Shown piece by piece: positions 43,904 through 53,286 of a stretch of DNA of 64,000 nucleotides. The position numbers and the translations under genes were made by a program. Below the pieces are notes generated by a model. The model had not been told where the DNA came from. It was given only the letters and a program-made list of their open reading frames with translations, and made no database searches. Position 1 is the stretch's first letter; every line of letters starts with the position of its first letter. The stretch comes from Jejuia sp043557195 (GTDB lineage Bacteria; Bacteroidota; Bacteroidia; Flavobacteriales; Flavobacteriaceae): NCBI GenBank assembly GCA_043557195.1, contig CP121314.1, forward strand, positions 1 through 64,000, written 5' to 3'.

Positions 43904-45040
43904 TTAAAGCATTCCTTTTGTTGATGGTAAAATCATTTTTTCAATATCACGCTTTACCGCCATTTTAATTGCTTTTGCAAAAGCTTTAAAAATAGCTTCA
44001 ATTTTATGATGTTCGTTGGTACCTTCTGCTTTTATATTCAAATTACATTTTGCACCATCTGTAAAAGATTTGAAAAAATGATAAAACATTTCTGTTGGCA
44101 TTTTACCAATCATTTCTCGCTTAAATTCTGCTTCCCAAACTAACCAATTTCTACCACCAAAATCAATAGCGGCTTGAGCATAACAATCATCCATAGGGAG
44201 ACAAAAACCATAGCGTTCAATTCCTAGTTTATTCCCTAAGGTTTTATTAAATAATTCCCCCAGAGCAATAGCAGTATCCTCTATAGTATGATGCTCGTCT
44301 ACTTCTAAATCGCCATCCACTTTAATGTTCAAATCTAACTGACCATGACGTGCAATTTGGTCTAACATATGATCAAAAAAAGCAAGACCAGTGTCTATTT
44401 TACTTTTCCCAGTACCATCAAGATTTAGTTGAATGGCAATTTTAGTTTCATTGGTGTTTCTTATTAACCCACCTGAACGCTCATCGGCTTTTAAAAATGC
44501 ATAAATCTCTGCCCAATCTGTAGTTGTTAATGCGATATAATCTAAAATGTCCTGTTTGTCACTTTCAATTTCATCAGAACCTAATTCTGGATCTTCAGAT
44601 AAATAAATACCTTTTGCTCCTAAGTTTTTCGCTAATTCCATATCAGTAATTCTATCACCTAAAACAAAGGAGTTTTCTAAATCATATTCTTCAGAAAAAT
44701 ATTGAGTCAATAACCCTGTTCTTGGTTTACGGGTTTCAGCATTTTCATGCGGAAACGTTCTGTCAATATGAACATCTGCAAAAGCAACACCCTCTTTAGC
44801 AAAAGCATTAATAATTTTGTTTTGAGCTGGCCAAAAAGTGCCTTCCGGAAAACTATCAGTACCTAAACCGTCTTGATTAGTCACCATAACTAATTCATAA
44901 TCCAACTCATTGGCAATTTTTGCCATATATTGAAACACTTTGGGATAGAACTCCAATTTCTCCAAACTATCTAATTGATAATCAACTGGTGGCTCTAATA
45001 CCAATGTGCCATCTCTATCTATAAAAAGTACTTTTTTCAT
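43904..45040 (-). CDS. hisB: Histidinol-phosphatase / imidazoleglycerol-phosphate dehydratase
   Basis: A 378-residue fusion. The N-terminal HAD phosphatase (about 1-170) has DRDGTL with D8 and D10. The C-terminal IGPD domain (about 185-378) shows FFDHMLDQIARHG, DEHHTIEDTAIALG and the metal-binding EGTNEHHKIEAIFKAF. It catalyses the seventh and ninth steps of the pathway. This fused form occurs in enterobacteria and Bacteroidota. It overlaps hisC by one base. Confidence 0.96.
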   Translation of the reverse strand: MKKVLFIDRDGTLVLEPPVDYQLDSLEKLEFYPKVFQYMAKIANELDYELVMVTNQDGLGTDSFPEGTFWPAQNKIINAFAKEGVAFADVHIDRTFPHENAETRKPRTGLLTQYFSEEYDLENSFVLGDRITDMELAKNLGAKGIYLSEDPELGSDEIESDKQDILDYIALTTTDWAEIYAFLKADERSGGLIRNTNETKIAIQLNLDGTGKSKIDTGLAFFDHMLDQIARHGQLDLNIKVDGDLEVDEHHTIEDTAIALGELFNKTLGNKLGIERYGFCLPMDDCYAQAAIDFGGRNWLVWEAEFKREMIGKMPTEMFYHFFKSFTDGAKCNLNIKAEGTNEHHKIEAIFKAFAKAIKMAVKRDIEKMILPSTKGML

Positions 45041-46074
45041 TATATTGAATTTAAAGTATCTATTAATATTTTATTTTCCTCAGGAGTTCCAATTGTAAAG
45101 CGCAAACAGTTTTCACATCCTGGTTGGGTAGTTCTGTTTCTAATTACAATACCTTTTTCAATTAACTGGTTGTAACGCTTTGTGGCATCATCAACTTTTG
45201 CCAGAACAAAATTTGCATCTGATGGGTAAATTTTTGAAATATAGTTTACACGCTCCAAATTATTCACTAAAACGGCTCTCTCTTCTAAAATATTTGACAC
45301 TTGCTGTTTTGTCAACTCGCTTTTTTCTAATTGAGAAATCGCTTTTTGTTGCGTTAATTCATTGACATTATAAGGAGGCTTAATACGATTTAAAACTGAA
45401 ATGATTTCCTCTGAAGCATAACATATACCTAACCTTATTCCCGCCATTCCGTAAGCTTTTGACAAGGTTTGTGTAACAATTATATTTGGAAAATCTTCCA
45501 AACGACTTGCCCAACTTTCTTCATTTGAAAAATCGATATAGGCTTCATCAATAACAACAATACCTTTGAACTCCTTAATTAATCTTTCAATTGATCTAGC
45601 CTCAAAACTATTACCAGTTGGGTTATTTGGTGAACAAAGAAAAAGTAATTTCGAATTTGAATCTGCTATTCTAAGAATTTCATCAATTTTAGGCTGAAAA
45701 TTAGCGTCCAATTGAACACTTTTTATAGTTATAGCATTAATATTAGCTAGTACACTGTACATCCCATAAGTTGGTGGTAACGTAATAATATTATCTTGAT
45801 TTGGCTCGCAAAAAGCACGATAAATCAAGTCTAAAACTTCATCACTACCATTTCCTAAAAGAATATTTTTCTGTGGAATACCTTTTATTTCTGAAAGCAA
45901 AGATTTCACGGTACGCTGTTGAGGGTCTGGATAACGATTTACACCATTTTCAAACGGATTTTCATTCGCATCCAAAAATACCATGTCATCACTATTACCT
46001 TGGTATTCATCTCTTGCCGATGAATACGGTTTTAGTGCCTTAACGGTTGGTCTTATTAAATCTTGAATGTTCAT
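45040..46074 (-). CDS. hisC: Histidinol-phosphate aminotransferase
   Basis: A 344-residue PLP aminotransferase of fold type I. The cofactor lysine is K206 in TQTLSKAYGMAGIRLG; NPTGNSF and VVIDEAYIDF are the other family motifs. It converts imidazole acetol phosphate to histidinol phosphate. Its first base overlaps hisD and its last overlaps hisB, so translation is coupled throughout. Confidence 0.96.
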   Translation of the reverse strand: MNIQDLIRPTVKALKPYSSARDEYQGNSDDMVFLDANENPFENGVNRYPDPQQRTVKSLLSEIKGIPQKNILLGNGSDEVLDLIYRAFCEPNQDNIITLPPTYGMYSVLANINAITIKSVQLDANFQPKIDEILRIADSNSKLLFLCSPNNPTGNSFEARSIERLIKEFKGIVVIDEAYIDFSNEESWASRLEDFPNIIVTQTLSKAYGMAGIRLGICYASEEIISVLNRIKPPYNVNELTQQKAISQLEKSELTKQQVSNILEERAVLVNNLERVNYISKIYPSDANFVLAKVDDATKRYNQLIEKGIVIRNRTTQPGCENCLRFTIGTPEENKILIDTLNSI

Positions 46075-47357
46075 TATTGCAAATCCTTTAATCGAATACT
46101 CACAGCATTTTTGTGCGCTTGTAAACCTTCTGCCTCTGCCATTAATTCAATGGTTTCGCCTATATTCAAAAGGCCTTCTTTTGATATTTTTTGAAACGTC
46201 ATACTCTTCATAAAGCTATCCAAATTAACACCTGAATATGCTTTAGAAAACCCATTAGTTGGTAAAGTATGATTGGTGCCAGAAGCATAATCTCCTGCAC
46301 TTTCAGGTGTGTAATCGCCTATAAACACTGATCCTGCATTACTTATACCATCAATATATAGATCTTCGTTCTTACTACAAATAATAAAATGCTCAGGACC
46401 ATATTCATCAATTAATTCTAAAGCCAAGTCATCATTTTCAACATAAATTAACTTTGAATTCGCTATAGCTTTTTCGGCAATAGCTTTTCGAGGTAAAACA
46501 TCAAGTTGTATTTCAACTTCTTTTGAAACAGCATTAATCAACTCATTTGAAGTTGTTACCAAAATAACTTGACTATCCGTACCATGTTCTGCTTGACTCA
46601 ATAAATCTGAGGCAATATACGACGCATTAGCTGTTTCATCTGCAACAACCAACAATTCACTTGGTCCAGCAGGCATATCAATAGCAACGCCGTATTTTGT
46701 AGCTAGTTGTTTTGCAACAGTTACAAACTGATTCCCAGGTCCGAAAATTTTATACACCTTCGGAATACTTTCTGTTCCAAACGTTAATCCAGCAATGGCT
46801 TGAATCCCACCAACTTTTATAATTTTAGTAACACCACACAATTGCGCTGCAAATAAAATTTCTGGCGCTAATTTACCTTGTTTATTTGGTGGCGAACATA
46901 AAACAATCTCTTTACATCCTGCTATTTGAGCAGGAACTGCTAACATTAAAACTGTTGAAAACAAAGGTGCTGTTCCTCCTGGAATATACAAACCAACTTT
47001 TTGAATTGGTCTTTTTTCTTGCCAGCATTGTACACCATTAGTTGTTTCTACATCAACTTTTGAAGTTTTTTGTGCTTTGTGAAATACTTCAATATTTGAT
47101 TTTGCTTGTTTTATTGCATTTTTAAGATTTTCAGGAACCAGTTTTAAAGACGTTTCAATTTCTTCAGCATTAACAACGTTTGATTCTAAAGAAACGCCAT
47201 CAAATTTACTCGTATATCTTTCAATGGCTTCATCTCCGTTTTTGGAAACATCAAGAAATATTTCATTTACAGTCCCCTCAATATCACTCACAGTCTGTGT
47301 TGGTCTAGATAATATTTCAGACCACTTATTTCTCTCGGGATTTTTAATTACTTGCAT
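46074..47357 (-). CDS. hisD: Histidinol dehydrogenase
   Basis: A 427-residue zinc enzyme carrying out the last two oxidations to histidine. Motifs include VGLYIPGGTAPLFSTVLM, GPSELLVVAD, and LLSQAEHGTDSQ with the zinc-binding His. The start at 47357 (MQVIKNPERNKWS) gives the normal family length and follows the hisG stop by 10 bp. An in-frame ATG at 47387 lies inside hisG and would add ten residues; it is less likely. Confidence 0.95.
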   Translation of the reverse strand: MQVIKNPERNKWSEILSRPTQTVSDIEGTVNEIFLDVSKNGDEAIERYTSKFDGVSLESNVVNAEEIETSLKLVPENLKNAIKQAKSNIEVFHKAQKTSKVDVETTNGVQCWQEKRPIQKVGLYIPGGTAPLFSTVLMLAVPAQIAGCKEIVLCSPPNKQGKLAPEILFAAQLCGVTKIIKVGGIQAIAGLTFGTESIPKVYKIFGPGNQFVTVAKQLATKYGVAIDMPAGPSELLVVADETANASYIASDLLSQAEHGTDSQVILVTTSNELINAVSKEVEIQLDVLPRKAIAEKAIANSKLIYVENDDLALELIDEYGPEHFIICSKNEDLYIDGISNAGSVFIGDYTPESAGDYASGTNHTLPTNGFSKAYSGVNLDSFMKSMTFQKISKEGLLNIGETIELMAEAEGLQAHKNAVSIRLKDLQ

Positions 47358-47367
47358 AACACTTAAA

Positions 47368-48225
47368 TTAAAGCACCATTTTTTCAATAGGACAAACTAA
47401 AATACCCTGAGCGCCTTTGGCTTTTAATTCGTCTATTACTTCCCAAAATTCATTCTTACTAATTACAGAGTGCACTGAGCTCCAACCTTCTTCGGCTAAA
47501 GGCAATACCGTTGGACTTTTCATTCCTGGTAATACATCAATAATATCTTGTACTTTATCATTAGGCGCATTAAGTAATACGTATTTAGAATTTCTTCCTT
47601 TTAAAACCGATTGAATTCTAAACTGAATGGTCTCTAAAATGGCTTGTCTTTCTGCATTAAGTGTTGGAGACACCGCTAAAACCGCTTCAGATTTTAAAAT
47701 GGTATCAACTTCTTTTAAGTTATTCTTAAACAAGGTACTTCCACTAGAAACAATATCACAAATAGCATCAGCCAACCCAATATTTGGTGCTATTTCCACA
47801 GAACCGTTTATAATGTGAAGATTTGCATTTACACCATTTTTATCCAAATACATTTGCACTGTATTTGGGTACGATGTTGCAATACGCTTTCCTTCTAAAT
47901 CTTTTATACTATTATAATCATCAGCTTTTGGCACTGCAATACACACGCGACATGAAGAAAAACCAAGCTTTTCAACAATGCCAATTCCTTCACCTTTTTC
48001 TATTAAAACATTTTCACCTATTATAGCAGCATCTACCACGCCATCTTTTAGATACTGAGGAATATCGCCATTTCTTAGATAGAATACTTCAACAGGAAAA
48101 CCTTTAGCCGAAGCCTTTAATTGGTCTTTACCATTATCTATAGATATACCAATGTCTTTTAATAATCTCATCGAGTCTTCGTTTAAGCGACCCGATTTCT
48201 GTACTGCAATTCTTAATTTACTCAT
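47368..48225 (-). CDS. hisG: ATP phosphoribosyltransferase (long form)
   Basis: A 285-residue enzyme of the long HisG class: start MSKLRIAVQKSGRLNEDSMR, then DAAIIGENVLIEKGEGIGIV, and a C-terminal regulatory HisG_C domain (about 215-285), consistent with feedback inhibition by histidine and no need for HisZ. It is the first structural gene of the operon and is preceded by the His leader peptide and attenuator hairpin. Confidence 0.96.
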   Translation of the reverse strand: MSKLRIAVQKSGRLNEDSMRLLKDIGISIDNGKDQLKASAKGFPVEVFYLRNGDIPQYLKDGVVDAAIIGENVLIEKGEGIGIVEKLGFSSCRVCIAVPKADDYNSIKDLEGKRIATSYPNTVQMYLDKNGVNANLHIINGSVEIAPNIGLADAICDIVSSGSTLFKNNLKEVDTILKSEAVLAVSPTLNAERQAILETIQFRIQSVLKGRNSKYVLLNAPNDKVQDIIDVLPGMKSPTVLPLAEEGWSSVHSVISKNEFWEVIDELKAKGAQGILVCPIEKMVL

Positions 48226-48267
48226 TTTTTTATTTTTCTGAGTTTGAAACTACCAAGCTGAACTAAA

Positions 48268-48304
48268 AATTAAAAAACCCGCTTGATAAGTCTCAAACGG
48301 GTTT
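48268..48304 (-). terminator. his operon attenuator
   Basis: On the minus strand AAACCCG plus TTTGA pairs with TCAAG plus CGGGTTT, a 12-bp stem (one G-T pair) with a six-base loop, followed by a T-rich run. It lies after the His-rich leader ORF and 43 bp before hisG, the place expected for an attenuator. Confidence 0.85.
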
Positions 48305-48335
48305 AAAATATATGTTGATATTACTCAATACATTT

Positions 48336-48389
48336 TTACTTCGCCTGAGAGCAAATGCAAAAATGATGATGTGTTTGAGTAATGTTCAT
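48336..48389 (-). CDS. hisL: his operon leader peptide
   Basis: A 17-codon ORF encoding MNITQTHHHFCICSQAK, with three consecutive His codons. It lies between the predicted promoter and the attenuator hairpin, upstream of hisG. When charged tRNA-His is low, a ribosome stalled at the His run would favour an antiterminator fold. The E. coli his leader has seven His residues and works this way; here the mechanism is inferred from the arrangement. Only three His residues is a short run, so the response may be modest. Confidence 0.8.
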   Translation of the reverse strand: MNITQTHHHFCICSQAK

Positions 48390-48404
48390 TTCTATTATTT
48401 GATG

Positions 48405-48437
48405 CAAATATCAAAAAATTATGTTTAATACTCCAAA
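48405..48437 (-). promoter_or_regulatory. Putative his operon promoter
   Basis: On the minus strand TTTG (48434-48437), 21 bases, then GATATTTG (48405-48412), one mismatch from TAnnTTTG. Transcription would start only a few bases before the leader peptide ATG at 48389. Confidence 0.5.
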
Positions 48438-48537
48438 TTATAGATAGAAAATTTAAAACTATTAGATATTACTTAAATTCAGGCAAGGATTCTTGCTTAA
48501 AATTCAAGATAACCCATTATACCTTGAAATATCTAAT

Positions 48538-49353
48538 TTATTGATTTCCTAAAATAATTGGCAACCCGCTATCTCCTGAGCCAATAACAATAACTTTACT
48601 ATTTGGAGATTCAGCTAATTTCATAGTGGCCTCAATACCTTTATCTTGAAGGATTTTATCTGTTAAAGATGCACTTAAAATTTTATTTGATTTTGCTTTA
48701 CCCTCAGCTTCAATAATTTGCTTTTGTGCTTCTTTTTCAGCAGTTACTAATCTAAATTCATATTCTAAAGACTCTTGCTCTTGACGCAATTTACGCTCAA
48801 TAGCATCCTTTATAGTATTAGGTAAAGTAACATCACGCACTAAAACTTCATTTAATTGCACATACTGCTTTTCAAGTATCTTTTTGGTTTCTTCAAAAAT
48901 TTCATCTTGAATAGCATCACGTTTACTAGAGTATAATTGCTCTGGCGTATAACGCCCAACAACACTTCTTGCTGCACTTCGAATTGATGGCATAATTACA
49001 CGTTGCAAATAATTTTGACCAAGAGATTGATGTAGATTACCTAAATCACTATAAACAGGCTCATACCAAGCAGATGCATCAATTTGAATTTCTAATCCGT
49101 TAGAAGATAATACTTTCATTTTCTCGAAAAGCTCTTGCTGACGTACTTCGTAAATGTAAACTTTATTCCAAGGTGCAACTATATGAAACCCTTCTCCCAT
49201 TGGTGGTTCATCAGTTACTACACCCTCTCCAAAAGTTTTAAAAAGTACTCCTGCTTCACCTGAACCAATTGTCACAGCTGATTTAGCTAGTAGTACGAAT
49301 AATATAATTACCACAATAATTATTGGTAATGCGACTTTAGGTAATTTTTCCAT
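48538..49353 (-). CDS. SPFH/prohibitin-family membrane protein
   Basis: A 271-residue protein with an N-terminal transmembrane helix (about 7-28), an SPFH/Band 7 domain (about 30-200: SGEAGVLFKTFGEG, RQQELFEKMKVLSSNGLEI, ARSVVGRYTPEQLYSSKRD), then a Glu/Ala/Lys-rich coiled coil (EYEFRLVTAEKEAQKQIIEA). Prohibitin-like proteins form rings in the inner membrane and often regulate proteases such as FtsH. It follows a VWA membrane protein gene by 10 bp on the same strand and is likely co-transcribed with it. Confidence 0.88.
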   Translation of the reverse strand: MEKLPKVALPIIIVVIILFVLLAKSAVTIGSGEAGVLFKTFGEGVVTDEPPMGEGFHIVAPWNKVYIYEVRQQELFEKMKVLSSNGLEIQIDASAWYEPVYSDLGNLHQSLGQNYLQRVIMPSIRSAARSVVGRYTPEQLYSSKRDAIQDEIFEETKKILEKQYVQLNEVLVRDVTLPNTIKDAIERKLRQEQESLEYEFRLVTAEKEAQKQIIEAEGKAKSNKILSASLTDKILQDKGIEATMKLAESPNSKVIVIGSGDSGLPIILGNQ

Positions 49354-49363
49354 TGTATTTATT

Positions 49364-51394
49364 TTAAATTAATCCGTTATATTTTCTTAAAAACCATTCG
49401 GCGGATAGCGTAAAAACTATAAATCCTAACAGGTATTTCCAGTCTATCAAAGGTACGGTATTTTTATTGCTTTTTTGGATGGGTTTATAGCTTTCATTTG
49501 ATGACAACTCAGCAATCAACTCGTCTAAATTATCCATAAAAAAGGATTCTCCTGAAGTGTTAGTAGCTAATTGTCGTAGTCTTGTTACATCAGCATTTAA
49601 AAATTGTTGTTCAATATTATATTCTAGAACTTCAAAGCTTCCAGATTTAGATATGTTTTCTGTTTTTAAACGCACTGTAAAATTATAACTTGAAGGATCT
49701 AATCCGCTTAAATCCACTTGATAATTGTTATTCTTTAATACAAATGGTAACACTTGCTTTTCTTTTGAAAGTGTATTTTCAAGAATTATCTCTAAAGATT
49801 GTCGCGCATCAAATTGATAGTTTTTATCAAAAGATTGAGCCTTAATCACGATGTTGTTGCTTCCTGTGTAGAACGATTCATAATCTACAGTTAGTCTACT
49901 TTTTCTTTTACTTGAGGCTAAATATTGAACCAATTTCCCTATATAATTGTCAAAAGGATTAAATGATTCGGCATTTAAAAAACTCTGCGCTCTCCATTGC
50001 CATATGTTTTCACCAAATAATACACCTTCTCGCCTACTGCTAGCTTCTAAGGTTGCCAATAAAGGTTCATTTTTATCAATTCCCAAAACTGTTTTTCCAA
50101 GCAACGTTTCAAATGGTACATTAAAAGATACATCTCCAAATGGTCCTTTTAGAGGTGGAAATGATTCTACATTTATACCTTCAACCAAAAAAGGTGCATA
50201 ATTTAGATTCGATGTTACTTGAAAATCCTCATTTTGTCCTGTTGTTTTTATATTGAAAAATTTGGCTTTTTCATTTATAATGTTAAGCGATGTTTTTGTG
50301 CCCACAACAGTCAATTTATTTTTGTTTTCACTTTCTAGTGTTTCATACAGTCTTTTAAATCTGTTTGACGGTTGATACAATATAAACAATTGATAATCAT
50401 TTGCTTTATCTAATATTTCATAAGGGTTAAGAATCTCTACAGAGCGTTGTTCGTTACTCTCAATACTTTTTTTAATTGCTCCCAAATCTGGATGCGGAAA
50501 ATCACTAACCAAAGCAATTTTTGTCTTTTGATCTATAACCTCTACGGCAAAGTTTTTTGCGTTGTTTATTATATTCTTTTCATTTTCAAGTCGTTCAACT
50601 TTCGCTCTGTAACTCTTTGTCCCAACACTATTGGCAGGAAGCGTAAGATTTACAACTTTAGAATTATCGTCTTTTGAAAAATCAATAACTTTAGAATATA
50701 AAGTTCTGTTTCCTTGATTAATAGTGAAAGTAGAGCGAATTGGAGCATTACCTTGATACACTAAGATAGCTTCAATTGGAAATCTGTTTTTCAAAAAAGC
50801 ATATTTATTTACATTTAACTGTTGAATTTTTACATCAGTATAGGTTACCGTATCACCCAGAATAAGAGGATAAATAGCTTGAGAATATTTATTTGATACA
50901 GCATAATCGTTACCAAAGGTTTGATTTCCGTCTGATATCAAAACTATTGGTGCAACTTCATTTTTATAAATATCCGAAATTTGCCTTAGCACCCTATCGA
51001 TATTGCTCGACTTTGATTTAAAATCAATACTATCTGATTTTTGAATGTCTTCGTCAAAAGTAAATACTTCAATTTCAAATCTTTTATTTAGTTCTGCGTG
51101 TTGTTTCAGCGTATTCAAAGCTTTCAAAGCATTTTCGTTTTGCTTCAAATGTGCTATAGAGTTAGAATTATCTACTGCAAGAATGAGACTTGGTTTTTCA
51201 GTGTAAACTTTTACTTGATTGAATTTAGGGTTTATTAATAAGAGTAGAATTGCAAATACAGACAGAAAACGTAAAAAAGTAAAAACTAAAGATAAATTCC
51301 CTTTATGCTTCGACTTGTATTTATACTGAAAAAGCGCTACGAGTAGCGCTATAATTCCAGACAATATAATGTATAAAAGAGTTTCTGAACTCAT
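49364..51394 (-). CDS. VWA-domain membrane protein
   Basis: A 676-residue protein with two N-terminal helices (about 5-24 and 34-55) and a von Willebrand A domain (about 68-220) with the MIDAS-like DNSNSI motif near residue 75 and VLISDGNQTFGND. The long middle (about 225-640) is periplasmic and beta-rich, and a C-terminal helix (WKYLLGFIVFTLSAEWFLRK) anchors the end. Similar proteins are found near Bat/VWA genes in Bacteroidota and are of unknown function. It pairs with the SPFH gene downstream. No MoxR ATPase is nearby. Confidence 0.8.
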   Translation of the reverse strand: MSSETLLYIILSGIIALLVALFQYKYKSKHKGNLSLVFTFLRFLSVFAILLLLINPKFNQVKVYTEKPSLILAVDNSNSIAHLKQNENALKALNTLKQHAELNKRFEIEVFTFDEDIQKSDSIDFKSKSSNIDRVLRQISDIYKNEVAPIVLISDGNQTFGNDYAVSNKYSQAIYPLILGDTVTYTDVKIQQLNVNKYAFLKNRFPIEAILVYQGNAPIRSTFTINQGNRTLYSKVIDFSKDDNSKVVNLTLPANSVGTKSYRAKVERLENEKNIINNAKNFAVEVIDQKTKIALVSDFPHPDLGAIKKSIESNEQRSVEILNPYEILDKANDYQLFILYQPSNRFKRLYETLESENKNKLTVVGTKTSLNIINEKAKFFNIKTTGQNEDFQVTSNLNYAPFLVEGINVESFPPLKGPFGDVSFNVPFETLLGKTVLGIDKNEPLLATLEASSRREGVLFGENIWQWRAQSFLNAESFNPFDNYIGKLVQYLASSKRKSRLTVDYESFYTGSNNIVIKAQSFDKNYQFDARQSLEIILENTLSKEKQVLPFVLKNNNYQVDLSGLDPSSYNFTVRLKTENISKSGSFEVLEYNIEQQFLNADVTRLRQLATNTSGESFFMDNLDELIAELSSNESYKPIQKSNKNTVPLIDWKYLLGFIVFTLSAEWFLRKYNGLI

Positions 51395-51414
51395 TAATAA
51401 ATATCTATATAATT

Positions 51415-51447
51415 GATGAGATTCCCTCTTTCAAGGGAATGACAAAT
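51415..51447 (-). repeat. Hairpin repeat between VWA gene and fabG
   Basis: Palindrome ATTCCCT-CTTTCA-AGGGAAT (51421-51440) preceded by GATGAG and followed by GACAAA. This GAGATTCC...GGAATGACAAA pattern is a dispersed type I recall from other Bacteroidota; it may also act as a weak terminator after fabG. Confidence 0.55.
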
Positions 51448-51451
51448 GTGT

Positions 51452-52198
51452 TTAAGTTAGCATTCCTCCATCTACGTTTAACGTTTGCCCCGTAATATAA
51501 GCACTTAAATCACTAGCTAAAAACACACAGGCATTCGCTACATCTTCAGGTGAACCTCCTCGTTTTAATGGAATACCTGCTCTCCAACCTTTTACAACTT
51601 CCTCATCAAGTTTGGCAGTCATTTCTGTTTCTATAAACCCTGGAGCAATTACATTACTTCTAATATTTCGAGAACCTAATTCTAGTGCAACCGACTTTGA
51701 AAATCCTATAATACCTGCTTTAGAAGCTGCATAATTAGTTTGACCTGCATTACCTTTTACACCAACTACAGAACTCATGTTAATTATTGAGCCTTTACGT
51801 TGTTTTAGCATGGTGCGTTGTACAGCTTTGGTCATATTAAAAACAGATTTCAAGTTAACTTCAATTACTTTATCAAAATCTTCTTCACTAATTCGCATTA
51901 GCAAATTATCTTTGGTAATACCAGCATTGTTTACCAAAATATCTATACTTCCAAAGTCATTCACAACATCTTCAGCTAATTTTTGAGCTTCATCAAAACT
52001 TGCCGCATTACTTTGATAGCCTTTGGCGTTAACGCCATCTGCTTTCAATTCTTTTTCAAGTTCATTTGCTGCTTCAACTGAAGAACTGTATGTAAATGCC
52101 ACGTTAGCTCCTTGTTCTGCAAATACTTTTGCTATTCCTCTACCAATTCCACGACTAGCGCCTGTGATAATTGCTGTTTTCCCTTCTAATAATTTCAT
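51452..52198 (-). CDS. fabG: 3-oxoacyl-ACP reductase
   Basis: A 248-residue short-chain dehydrogenase. The cofactor motif is TGASRGIG (12-19), NNAG follows at 90-93, and the catalytic Ser-Tyr-Lys set is S143, Y156 and K160 in YAASK. The C-terminus DVANACVFLASDLSAYITGQ is typical of FabG. It reduces 3-oxoacyl-ACP in fatty acid elongation. It is separated from sucD by 114 bp and a terminator. Confidence 0.93.
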   Translation of the reverse strand: MKLLEGKTAIITGASRGIGRGIAKVFAEQGANVAFTYSSSVEAANELEKELKADGVNAKGYQSNAASFDEAQKLAEDVVNDFGSIDILVNNAGITKDNLLMRISEEDFDKVIEVNLKSVFNMTKAVQRTMLKQRKGSIINMSSVVGVKGNAGQTNYAASKAGIIGFSKSVALELGSRNIRSNVIAPGFIETEMTAKLDEEVVKGWRAGIPLKRGGSPEDVANACVFLASDLSAYITGQTLNVDGGMLT

Positions 52199-52263
52199 CA
52201 GTATAGTTAGTTTATGTTTTTTACGCGTTTATTCAAATATAACAAATACAGTCTGCTTCAAAT

Positions 52264-52293
52264 AAAAAAACCTCACAATATTTGCAAGGTTTT
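52264..52293 (-). terminator. Terminator after sucD
   Basis: On the minus strand AAAACCT pairs with AGGTTTT around an inner, partly wobble-paired stem, followed by a T-run. It begins 20 bp after the sucD stop codon. Confidence 0.75.
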
Positions 52294-52312
52294 AACAATT
52301 CGAATACCATTT

Positions 52313-53185
52313 CTATGCCATTACTTCGGCAACTTTTTTACCTATTTCTGCAGGTGAGTCTACAACATGGATTCCGCAAGCTCTCATAATCTTCTTTTTA
52401 GCTTGTGCTGTATCATCACTTCCTCCTACAATTGCACCAGCATGTCCCATGGTGCGTCCAGCTGGCGCTGTTTCTCCAGCAATAAAACCAACAATTGGTT
52501 TTTTACTTCCACTTTCTTTATACCAATTAGCTGCATCGGCTTCTAATTGCCCTCCAATTTCACCAATCATTACCACAGCTTCAGTTTCTGGGTCGTTAAT
52601 CAACAATTCTACAGCTTCTTTTGTCGTTGTTCCAATAATTGGATCGCCACCTATACCAATAGCGGTTGTAATTCCTAAACCTTGTTTTACAACTTGATCA
52701 GCAGCCTCATAAGTTAGTGTTCCCGATTTTGAAACAATACCAACTTTACCTTTCTTGAAAACAAAACCAGGCATAATACCAACTTTAGCTTCACCGGGCG
52801 TTATTACTCCTGGGCAATTTGGTCCAATTAATCTAGCATCTTTATCCTTTATATAATCTGAAGCCTTAATCATATCAGCAACAGGAATACCTTCTGTAAT
52901 AGTAATAATCACTTTAATTCCTGCATCAGCAGCTTCCATAATGGCATCCGCAGCAAATGCTGGCGGTACAAAAATAATAGTGGTATCTGCTCCTACTTTT
53001 TCTACTGCTTCTTCAACTGTATTAAAAACAGGTTTATCTAAATGGGTTTGTCCTCCTTTTCCTGGGGTAACACCTCCAACAACATTGGTACCATACTCAA
53101 TCATTTGTTCAGCATGAAATGTACCTTCACTACCTGTAAAACCTTGAACAATTATTTTTGAATCTTTATTTACTAAAACACTCAT
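52313..53185 (-). CDS. sucD: Succinyl-CoA ligase alpha subunit
   Basis: A 290-residue subunit of succinyl-CoA synthetase. It has the CoA-binding fold (QGFTGSEGTFHAEQMIEYGT), SKSGTLTYEA, and the phosphohistidine H248 in GRTMGHAGAIV. It makes ATP or GTP in the TCA cycle with SucC. No sucC is adjacent, as is usual in Bacteroidota. It ends at its own terminator and starts about 100 bp from the second lpxD gene. Confidence 0.95.
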   Translation of the reverse strand: MSVLVNKDSKIIVQGFTGSEGTFHAEQMIEYGTNVVGGVTPGKGGQTHLDKPVFNTVEEAVEKVGADTTIIFVPPAFAADAIMEAADAGIKVIITITEGIPVADMIKASDYIKDKDARLIGPNCPGVITPGEAKVGIMPGFVFKKGKVGIVSKSGTLTYEAADQVVKQGLGITTAIGIGGDPIIGTTTKEAVELLINDPETEAVVMIGEIGGQLEADAANWYKESGSKKPIVGFIAGETAPAGRTMGHAGAIVGGSDDTAQAKKKIMRACGIHVVDSPAEIGKKVAEVMA

Positions 53186-53286
53186 AAGTGATGATTTTTC
53201 GTTTTTATTTAAAGTGAAGCAAAAGTAATTTATTAAAGGTAAAATTTAAAGCAAAACACTACAATAATTTAAATGTACTTTAAATA

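Noticed and set aside
48341..48352. CTGAGA-like match to a TPP riboswitch core
   Set aside because: It lies on the plus strand inside the His leader ORF, with no other TPP elements and no thiamine gene nearby.
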